64,000 nt of DNA, taken from assembly GCF_033807575.1 (NCBI RefSeq), contig NC_084711.1:7254001-7318000 (forward strand), in the 5' to 3' direction. Shown piece by piece: positions 56,613 to 64,000 of the stretch. The stretch is from Cydia pomonella. Taxonomy: Eukaryota > Arthropoda > Insecta > Lepidoptera > Tortricidae. The position numbers and the translations under genes were made by a program. The notes under the pieces are model-generated. The model was given only the letters and a program-made list of their open reading frames with translations. It searched no databases and was not told the DNA's origin. How positions within the stretch are numbered: position 1 is the first letter of the stretch; each line of letters begins with the position of its first letter.

Positions 56613-58582
56613 GCCGAAGCGTATAATTTTAACAATACATATCCACATATCTCTTCAACAGTTATGCTACATTCATCCAAACAGTTAGCTCGACCCTGTC
56701 CATTCCTCCTGAGGATTCAGTGGTAGCATATATTAGTTCAGCGGTCCATACTCGTAGGGGCGCGACGTGACAATACTACCGCTTCGGACCAACTCTGTTC
56801 ACTGCAAATTGAACCTTAATTCACGGATATAAGGTCTACCGATAGCTAACAATGTCGGTGTTGGTACGTGTTACGAATCAGAATCGGCACCATTGTCTGC
56901 GATGTCTTCCTTTCGACATCTGGTCTGGAAAGTTTCACGATTATATTTTGCAATTGTAGTTTGAGAAGACAATTAACCACGTTTCGTTGAAACTTTATGG
57001 TTTTAGAATGGGGGTAACTAGCACAGATATACCTGTTATTTTACTCTAACAAATATGTTATCTATTTCGTATAATGTCTTGTTTGCATAAATATGATGAT
57101 GACGATGAATGAATGACGTGAAAAGAAAAGTACCTATACCTAGGCGTTTATTTGTAGTTAGATGCGTTTTACAGAAAACTGCAAAGCTGCAAACTTTGAA
57201 GGTTTGCAGTTGAAGTTCAAACGAAAAGATATATTTTTTAACAGACAACAAGCAAAATCTATCTATTAGTTTCTACTTTCTATTAATTACATGTTTATAA
57301 TGTAGTAATATAATAAACCATAACACAAAGAACCAAAACAAATTTAAGAAACTGATAACGTCACAGAAATCTGTAGAAATCACAGCGACAACAAAGGTTC
57401 ATCGCAATTTTTTTGTACAAGGCATCCAAAAGCCACATGGTGATTCCGACCGCGCAAATTCGCAAACAGAACCGTTCTCGGAATATCCTTTGTCAGCCCA
57501 GACTCATTACAACGCGCAAATTTCGCCCGACCTCGCATCCCCTTTATGTATGCCAGACATTAAAAAAAAAACATCCTATTATCAATCTTAAAGCTCTTGC
57601 AAAGAGCTCATTTTCATGTGCGCGTTCGGGTGAAACGAATTTTACCCCTCTGTTATTACGCTCAAGGCACCTCCGGTGCTTGGGTTCCACTTTCAAATAT
57701 CACACAAACTAGCGCTGCATATCTCCCATCCGTCTATCTGAAGACAGATAGCATAAGCGCTTCAAGCGCTGAGCGATAAGGGTGAAGGAAAAAAGAATTT
57801 GTCGAATCGGTATTTTCCCAAGCCATTGTCGGGGTCTTTTCAGAAATACCAAATGTTATTTACAATACTGGATTTGTTTCTTTTGTGTTTATGCGTAATC
57901 ATATATAGCAAAGAGGTTGCTTACCTGTCTGCCCGAGCCAGACCTTTTTTGTGGTTACTAAAGGCGGACCATAATTTACGAGGCTTAGACAGATAATTGC
58001 AGATGATGAGGATATTTTATTCATAATGGGCACCCATTGTCTCTTTAAGTGGTTTTTGCGCAATTCGTGTTGTAGAATAGGTAAATTATTGTCATTATTG
58101 AGAATAATGAGGGTTATGGTGTTGGCATGCAACTAGCCAATATAATGAATGCTATTCGTTTATTTATAAGCGTTTTGTAGATATTAACCACGTACGCAAT
58201 ATATTAAGAGACGAAGAGTTCAGTGTGAAGATAATGGGGAGGTAGTGAATGAAAATGTAAATTTAGTAAAGTTGAAAGTGATTGCAAAACCAGATTTACT
58301 TTCTATAACAAGATGTGGTTTTTCGCAAAGATATCTAGGACTTTTTTGTGTAGGATTGAATAAGCTTAATGTTTTGTTACACCATATTTTCCTAGATTTT
58401 GAGAGACGTAGATTTTGAATAAAACGCGAATTTCTCCAGGTTGGTACACATTTTCTAAAATGGCTGCGATTCCTCGAGGTCCCCAAATGTCAAATGGTAT
58501 GGACATGAATAGGGGGCCTTTTATTTACACACATACCAAATTTCAGGACTGTCCAAGAAATTCCGAGGTTTGTTCTATTCTA
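56613..58582. other. Unassigned spacer
   Basis: No gene or element recognised. Frames of 60-99 codons (57413-57996) have no motif I can assign. Confidence 0.35.
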
Positions 58583-58829
58583 ATTGTGTAGTGTAGTGGG
58601 TAGTGACCCTGCCTATGAAGCCGATCGTCCTGGGTTCAAATCCCGGTAAGGGCATTTATTTGTGTGATAAGCACAGATATTTGTTCCTGAGTCAGGGGTG
58701 TCTTCTATGTATTTAAGTATTTGTATATTATATATATCGTAGTCTGATTACCCACAACACAAGCCTTCTTGGCTTACCGTTGGATTTAGTCAATTTGTGT
58801 TAGAATGTCCTTGTAATATTTATTTATTA
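58583..58829 (+). mobile_element. SINE family 1, near-complete copy
   Basis: A degenerate box A ('tgtagtgtagtgggtagtg') and box B GGTTCAAATCC (58633-58643), then 'cccggtaagggcatttatttgtgtgat', 'ttgttcctgagtcaggggtg' and 'ggatttagtcaatttgtgttagaatgtcc', ending in an ATTT tail. Confidence 0.78.
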
Positions 58830-58866
58830 CGTTTATTTAGACTTGATTTGGTTTGATTTTGATGTG

Positions 58867-59062
58867 TGGTGAAAACATTTGTGTTTCACTCGGAGGCAAA
58901 GTTTGTTTAACCATTGTGCCTTGAAACCCTCGCAACGCTCAAGATTCCACTTCACGAACCTCTCGCTAAGCTCGTGATTCAATTTTGGAATCTTGCGCTT
59001 GTTCGGGTATCAATATTAGCACGAGTGGTTAAACAACAACTTTGCCCCCTTGTAAAACAATA
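58867..59062 (-). repeat. Dispersed repeat family C, copy
   Basis: 'gtgtttcactcggaggcaaagtttgtttaacc', 'cctcgcaacgctcaagattcca' and 'gagtggttaaacaacaactttgccccc': its two ends (GGGGGCAAAGTTG...TTTAACC and its partner) are roughly inverted. Related fragment at 19495-19610. Confidence 0.55.
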
Positions 59063-59293
59063 GCTATTTGTACAACAAGAGAGCAAAGTTTGATATTTCT
59101 TCGAGTGCTTATTTTGAGGCTGAACTGTCATGTGATGTGATCAAGAAGTTCAGTTCAGTTGAGTTAATTTTTTTAATAATGGCATATGGCCAGTGGGACG
59201 ATTTTGCCAGTGTCAAGATTAGAAGATCAAATTTATATAACGATTTCGCCAAAATCAAAAGTGGGCGCGTAGATCATAACATTGTATGGTGAT

Positions 59294-60461
59294 TAGGGAT
59301 TGCAATTCGATTATTCGTAATTGTCGAATATTCGACCTGTTTTGATATTCGAATATTCGGCCGCAAAGTTTTTGAATATTCGAATATATTTTATTACTCG
59401 ACAAAATCAATTTCATCCGCTATAGTTACAGTTATTATGTGTTTTGCCGGTTATTTACAGTGAATGAGAAACGGTAGGTCTCGAAATGCGAAGGAAATAA
59501 TATTTTTTTACACTGTATTCTTCTCGATAGGCTTCGTGAAAATACAGCTACACCTAACTCGATTTCAATTTATTTCTACTGTGTGGCTAATGCTTTTTGT
59601 AGGACGAATTCCAAGATCTTTCATAACATTTCTCATACACGCCGCCGCTCTAGGCCGCCGCCGGTTTAGGGTGCTCTTGACCTGGCCTTTCCTTTAGGGT
59701 TCCCAGATTTAACAACACCACTCTATGCACAGCCAATAGTGCTGTTAGTGACACCTTCTGGCTGCTCATAAAAGCGTTAAGTGCATATAGCATAAAAGCG
59801 TATGCCCATATTAGCTAGGTGCGACTCACTCGATTTCCAGCATTCACTCTCCTTTCAATGTCTTTATCATGCTTACCGTCCCCAGTGAACAAGGTTCCCG
59901 AATACACAAATGTTTCATTTGTTCCACTCTTTCTTGATCAATCAAAATTTCACTGTTTGTCATATTTTCTCCCTTTCCTAATACCATTACTTTCGTCTTG
60001 CTTACATTTACTATTATTCCTTTCCTTTCAAAAGACCCATGTATTCTAGTTACCATCTCCTGCAACTCTTCACCCGATGACGCTAGCAATACTAGGTCAT
60101 CAGCGTAAAGAAGACATTTGACGAGTAACCCACTCATTCTCAGCCCACATTCATCATTTCTCAAATGATGCAATGCAACCTACTGTCCATGAATAGATGA
60201 AGATGAAACAGCCACGGCGACGCTGCTCAACCTTAACTAACACCCTTATCGATACTAAACCACTCAGTGTACGATCCGTTTACTCTCACACAAGCACTGG
60301 AATCCTCATAAAGCTATTCAAAATACAATGCGATAAAAGGCTTTTTTATAGGCATCTGAGTGACTAGAAATAAATATTAAAATCGAATTTTAATTCGAAT
60401 ATTTCGTCAGAACAAAACGAATATTCGAATACCTGGAAGTTTCGAATATTTGCAATCCCTA
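59294..60461. mobile_element. 1168-bp hAT element enclosing a LINE fragment
   Basis: Short TIR TAGGGATTGCAA / TTGCAATCCCTA, flanked by an exact 8-bp direct repeat ATGGTGAT (59286-59293 and 60462-60469), the hAT signature. Subterminal regions are full of TTCGAATATTCG-type motifs on both sides. No transposase frame was seen. It encloses an inverted piece of a LINE reverse transcriptase (59822-60185), so either a LINE inserted into it or the element captured the piece. Confidence 0.9.
59822..60185 (-). pseudogene. LINE RT fragment inside hAT element
   Basis: The minus frame reads KCLLYADDLVLLASSGEELQ, GIIVNVSKTKVMVLGKGE and QERVEQMKHL; after a one-base deletion near 59913 the sense frame continues FVYSGTLFTGDGKHDKDIE and RRVNAGNRVSRT. 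YADD is the RT catalytic motif, and the NV.KTKVMV segment and VE..K.F.YLG-like stretch follow in the correct order for RTE/CR1-type LINEs. It has lost everything before motif C and the C-terminal domain. No A tail, 3' UTR or target duplication is visible at its edges, which argues against simple retroposition. Confidence 0.88.
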
Positions 60462-60489
60462 ATGGTGATAGCTGGACTTTAAAAATGGG

Positions 60490-60600
60490 GTGTTGACTAA
60501 AGAATGGTTAAACGCGTCTTCAAAATTAATTATTCATTAGCTACACACTTCCAAATTAGTTTACTGCATAATAAACTATCAATATTATACAAAAAAAATA
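60490..60600 (-). repeat. Internal fragment of TIR family A
   Basis: 'aagaatggttaaacgcg...aattaattattcattagctacacacttcc...taaactatcaatatta' is the complement of the 915-1015 and 2180-2280 sequences. Confidence 0.5.
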
Positions 60601-60969
60601 TCAAGATAAAAAAGATCAACAGTAAGTAGGTGTAACAACTTTTCCTTGTCACCAAAGCGATGTTAAACAGATTTTTAGCACTAAATAATATAAACTAGAA
60701 TCAATATTTCATACGCCTGCCGTGACTCCATACGCCTGGCACCGACATCACTCAAGCAATATGTCTTGTGCGTCGCTTTCACTCGCCGCCGATTTCTAGA
60801 CCGCCATCAATAACATTTGATCGATAAAGTGCTAAGACACACGCAACGCGAATATTAGGACGCTTGGTTTATTCCGATGGATTTACATAACGCAACTAAT
60901 TAGTATCTTAGGCTGAGAAATTTTATTACTACTATCAATCAATCAGGTTTGTTTTAAGGATCAAATGTC
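60601..60969. other. Unassigned spacer
   Basis: No gene recognised. Confidence 0.35.
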
Positions 60970-61340
60970 TATATGAGACCCATTGCATTAAAGCAGAAAT
61001 AGATATTCTCACAGTAGCTTCACAATACATACTAGATGTGATAATGTATACGCATAAGAATATAAAGTCCTTTAAGAAACTGTCCGATATCCATAGTTAT
61101 AATACGCGAAATAAACATAAGTTAGTAGTCTCCAAGTTTCGTCTACAGAAAGTTAAAAAATCGTTCATGGGAAACTGTGTAACATTTTATAACAAAGTAC
61201 CCTTAGAGGCATGGAACCTGCCCTATACTTCATTCAAGCAATACGTCAAAAATGCACTTCTCAAAAAGGGATACTATAAAATAGATGACTACTTGGGAGA
61301 CACGGAATCATGGCCAAGTATCCAGTCTCAAAAGCTGTAA
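60970..61340 (+). pseudogene. LINE ORF2 C-terminal end
   Basis: Open plus frame including ILTVASQYILDVIMYTHKN, HSYNTRNKHKLVVSKFRLQ, FYNKVPLEAWNLPYTSFKQ and KKGYYKIDDYLGDTESW, with the stop at 61338-61340. 'YNTRN...L', 'FYNK.P' and 'KAYY...DY..D...W' are the last conserved blocks of a CR1/jockey-type LINE polyprotein very frequent in insects. About 120 codons remain and the frame is undamaged; upstream RT is absent. Confidence 0.88.
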
Positions 61341-62106
61341 TAGTTTTGCCTGCAGTGTCCCGGAGAGGCATATGGCGCTGTTGTTTCTAGCTGTTCAACC
61401 TTATGTATTAATGTTTGTTATGTTTTAGTTATTTTGATGATGACATTGACATATTAAATACATAGTAGTTATGTATTCTGTAGAACTAGTTTTAAGATTG
61501 TTAACAGTCTCTTGCCGTGAAATATGTATTTCATACAATTTTTTATTTTTTTTATTCTTTGACATTTGGAGAACCTTTACACCTCCAAATCTTATTATTG
61601 TGTATTATTATTTTTCTCAGACCGTGGGGACCTTATACATCTCCAAACTTAATGTATTAACCGTGGAGACTATACGTCTCTGTCACATTGTATAATATAC
61701 TTGACTTGGTACATACTAGTTATGTACAGAATGTAGCATTAGTTTATGAGACTGCTAGTTTAACAGTCCAGACGCCGTTTATTTATTTAGTATAAATTTT
61801 ATTTTGACACTTGGAGAGACTTTACACCTCCAAATTTTATTAGTATTAGTACTCTGACATTGGGGACCTTTTACATCTCCAGATTTAATGTGTTTTTACC
61901 ATAGAGACTATACATCTCTATTGTATTGTATTAATTATTTATTTTAAGATTATTATAATGTAATGTTTACCCAGGTATTGGCTGTTGTATTTATAAATGT
62001 TGTTATGTATTTTTCATGTCACTATATGATGTTACTATAAATTTTGTATTGACTTGTAAAAGAGCCCTGGAGGCCTACTTGCAGAATAAATTTTTGAATT
62101 TTGAAT
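61341..62106 (+). mobile_element. 3' UTR and tail of the LINE at 60970
   Basis: Long AT-rich 3' UTR with a repeated phrase: 'acatttggagaacctttacacctccaaa', 'accgtggggaccttatacatctccaaa', 'gacacttggagagactttacacctccaaa' and 'acattggggaccttttacatctcc', about five degenerate units spaced 60-250 bp. It ends 'ggcctacttgcagaataaatttttgaattttgaattttg', an AATAAA followed by short AATTTTG repeats, the tail type of CR1-like elements. Confidence 0.75.
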
Positions 62107-62475
62107 TTTGCAATAAAATAGGCAGTCACTGAGAACCCATCTTGAACTATGGAAAACAAGAAAATTGCGATTTTGTCGGTTAAATATTGCATTTATGTAT
62201 ATAGTTGCTCAATTGTTGAGTTGAGTCAATTCTAACAACCCCAAACACAATTCGTTTACGTTGTTTATCACGAAGTTCCCAATATTCCCATAGCCACCTC
62301 CAGTCACCATCATCAGATCAGCTCTATGTCATCCGATTTACATATGTACCTATGCAAAGTTACAGCTCAATAGAAAATCGGGTAGTGGGTCAAATTTAGC
62401 TTTCAAGATTTGACTAAGTAACATAAATACATATTTACATACTAACAGGGCAAGTTAAATAAAAGCTTGTAATGA
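62107..62475 (-). repeat. Dispersed repeat family B, most complete copy
   Basis: On the minus strand: 'gcttttatttaacttgccctgttagtatg', 'aaatttgacccactacccgat', 'ggatgacatagagctgatctgatgatgg', 'gtgtttggggttgttagaattgact' and 'agttcaagatgggttctcagtgactgcc'. It starts exactly where the LINE tail ends. Confidence 0.65.
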
Positions 62476-62812
62476 TCCCACGTCTATAGTGCCGCAAGCT
62501 ACTCCACTGTCTGGACTGCGCGCATGTTAACATTATCAAATATTGTAATGCGGATGTAGAATTTTCTTTTAAGTAATCCAAACCAATTACAAGTTTTTTA
62601 ATGGCGGGAAATGATGTATTGGGTAACATAGGAGAAGGGGTGCCTTTCAGTGATGTGTCAGATAAGTGCCAGACATCTGGAACGTTTTTCGATGTCAGAA
62701 ATGTATGGAGAGCTTCGTCTATATGCTGTCGCTGCCGTAACGCAAAATTATGCTTAGTAGACATTGTATTTCCTTTTTTCTGAAGGTATTCATTTTAACG
62801 CAGCAGGTATGC

Positions 62813-63078
62813 GTTGCGAGGGATATGTTTGTTAAGAACCAATGGAATCAATTCATTTGTTTTCCTCGCTCAGCGTCTTTTTTTTTGCCAAGCATACGGC
62901 CCGCCTGATGGTAAGCAGTCCCTGCAGCTAATGGACGCCTGCAGCTCCAGATGTGTTACATGCACATTACCGACCCTGTTAAAACCTGTACACTCCTTTT
63001 TTGAAGAACCCCATACTGTAGCCCGTCGGGGTCTAGTGATTCTATTGGTTCTTAACAAACACATCCCTTGCTACGCAT
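62813..63078. mobile_element. 266-bp MITE containing repeat D
   Basis: Left 'gttgcgagggatatgtttgttaagaaccaatggaatca' and right 'tgattctattggttcttaacaaacacatcccttgctacgc' are inverted over about 40 bp with a few mismatches. The interior carries the family D head ('caagcatacggcccgcctgatggtaagcagtccctgcagc') through 'gttacatgcacattaccgaccctg' and 'agaaccccatactgtag'. This suggests that family D is the interior of this MITE family. No coding capacity. Confidence 0.75.
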
Positions 63079-63244
63079 CCTCGCACTATCTGGTGGAAAC
63101 GCAGACTAAAGCTCCAACAGAATGAAACATGTAAAACAGCCTTTGCGATATATCTACTTGAGGAATCAAGTCTTAAGCGAATAGTGAATGTCTTCTCCTC
63201 ACAAACTTAGTAGGTATATATGTCATGGACCAAGTGATTAATGT

Positions 63245-63352
63245 GGGCATTATATATAATGCCCGGGCATTATGAATAATGGCAAGCTATATCGGGCCAA
63301 GTGATAAATTATTATCTGAACTTCATTATTTATCACATTGTCTGGTCATTAT
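63245..63352. repeat. Palindrome cluster
   Basis: A perfect 20-bp palindrome GGGCATTATATATAATGCCC (63245-63264), immediately followed by a diverged second one (GGGCATTATGAATAATGGC), then 'ccaagtgataaat...atttatcacattgtctgg' as a 12-bp-arm imperfect hairpin. Cruciform-prone; probably the remains of a miniature element. Confidence 0.65.
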
Positions 63353-64000
63353 GAATATTGCTACGTGGTCGTTGGGCAATTTGATAATAAAGATACGTTG
63401 GATGAGGTGCGAGGAGGAAAATAAACGCGTGACACGCGTTGACCAACCAGAGTCCGTTATAGCAACGTGCCGACGTCAAATGATTCACTGTTTACTGTAA
63501 AACGCTCACTGTTTTTATTTAGTTTTGGACTGAACTAAAACCGAATAAGAATGGACGCGGACGGATCTTATTTTTGTAATTCAGTTGAGAATTATAGTAA
63601 AAACGAATTTCATTTTTTTACTTCCCTTTCTGGGGGGTTTAAGGTGGCCATTTCTGGCCCTTTTTGGCTCCTAGCAGGAGAGTCCTGGCAAGTAAGTCTT
63701 ATAGATCCCCAGCTTTATGCGTATGGGGGATGGCTGCTGCGGAGCAGTAGACGAAGCAGGGTAGGCGCAGTTATAGCCCGTCTCCCTAACTACTCCGTGT
63801 GTTGCTCCGTTGTGATGCCCCTGTGTGACCCCTAGGTATTTTTTCATGTGCTGCCCCTATATCTCTATCTCTACGGTATACGAAGCATAACAAGATGGCG
63901 ATAGATAGCTTTCTTGTGAGACTCCCGCGAGGTCACTGCCACTTGAAAGCGTCGGTTGGTGAGGAAGGAGTTGGCAACGTGTATGACTCGACGTGGGGCC
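63353..64000. other. Unassigned end of window
   Basis: No gene recognised. A plus frame 63551-63835 (94 codons) covers a GC-richer stretch including 'ggtggccatttctggccctttttggctcctagcagg'. It has no domain I can name and may be part of a repeat cut by the window edge. Confidence 0.35.

Overview
This window looks like AT-rich nuclear DNA of an insect, most likely a ditrysian moth or butterfly. That is an inference. It rests on several dispersed repeats that I recognise from memory as common in Lepidoptera (the GGTTCCGTAG/GTCT-microsatellite repeat, tRNA-like SINEs with 'GTGAGGAAACCGGACTAAT', a Helitron-type element ending in CAGCTAG) and on several non-LTR retrotransposon (LINE) remnants. I found no convincing host protein-coding exon, tRNA, rRNA or snRNA gene. 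Almost all supportable features are mobile elements and their debris, so the window reads as an intergenic stretch or a very large intron.

Layout. 0-9 kb: two LINE 3' fragments abutting on opposite strands (163-590), a long-TIR element (777-1353), pieces of three dispersed repeat families, and a 1.49-kb foldback element (7213-8704) whose ~455-bp arms flank a small cysteine-rich ORF. 9-17 kb: a 190-bp MITE, a small LINE tail (11710-11975), nested inverted repeats (12168-12669), a Helitron-like element (13916-14547), two SINEs, a 469-bp hAT derivative with exact 8-bp target duplication that keeps the C-terminal transposase domain (15860-16328), and a decayed LINE 3' end. 17-27 kb: three GGTTCCGTAG repeats, a TTAA-flanked MITE, a SINE tail, an old divergent tandem duplication and another LINE pseudogene. 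28-32 kb is the poorest in repeats and holds a strong G-quadruplex motif. 32-42 kb: a 166-bp tandem duplication with a Harbinger-like element in one copy and an intact empty site in the other, MITEs, a SINE with a recognisable target duplication, a LINE reverse transcriptase half (374 aa), and a 33-unit 46-bp minisatellite carrying CACGTG and ending in a 30-bp-arm hairpin. 42-53 kb: a perfect 132-bp tandem duplication, mariner-type MITEs and LINE-derived dispersed repeats. 53-64 kb: the longest ORF of the window (525 aa, full RT core plus C-terminal C2H2 finger), a 1.17-kb hAT element with exact 8-bp target duplication enclosing a frameshifted RT fragment, a LINE 3' end with an (AATTTTG)n tail, and a palindrome-rich block.

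How the parts relate. There is no operon or pathway. The structure is a history of insertions: LINE machinery (two uninterrupted but 5'-truncated ORFs, several broken ones), the SINEs that presumably depended on such machinery, and non-autonomous DNA transposons that would need transposases encoded elsewhere. I do not see a new biological system. The items most worth checking are the foldback element with its small Cys-rich ORF, the CACGTG minisatellite with terminal hairpin, and the repeat-poor 28.6-30.4 kb block. All clade names, ages and family memberships come from reading and memory; no search was run.
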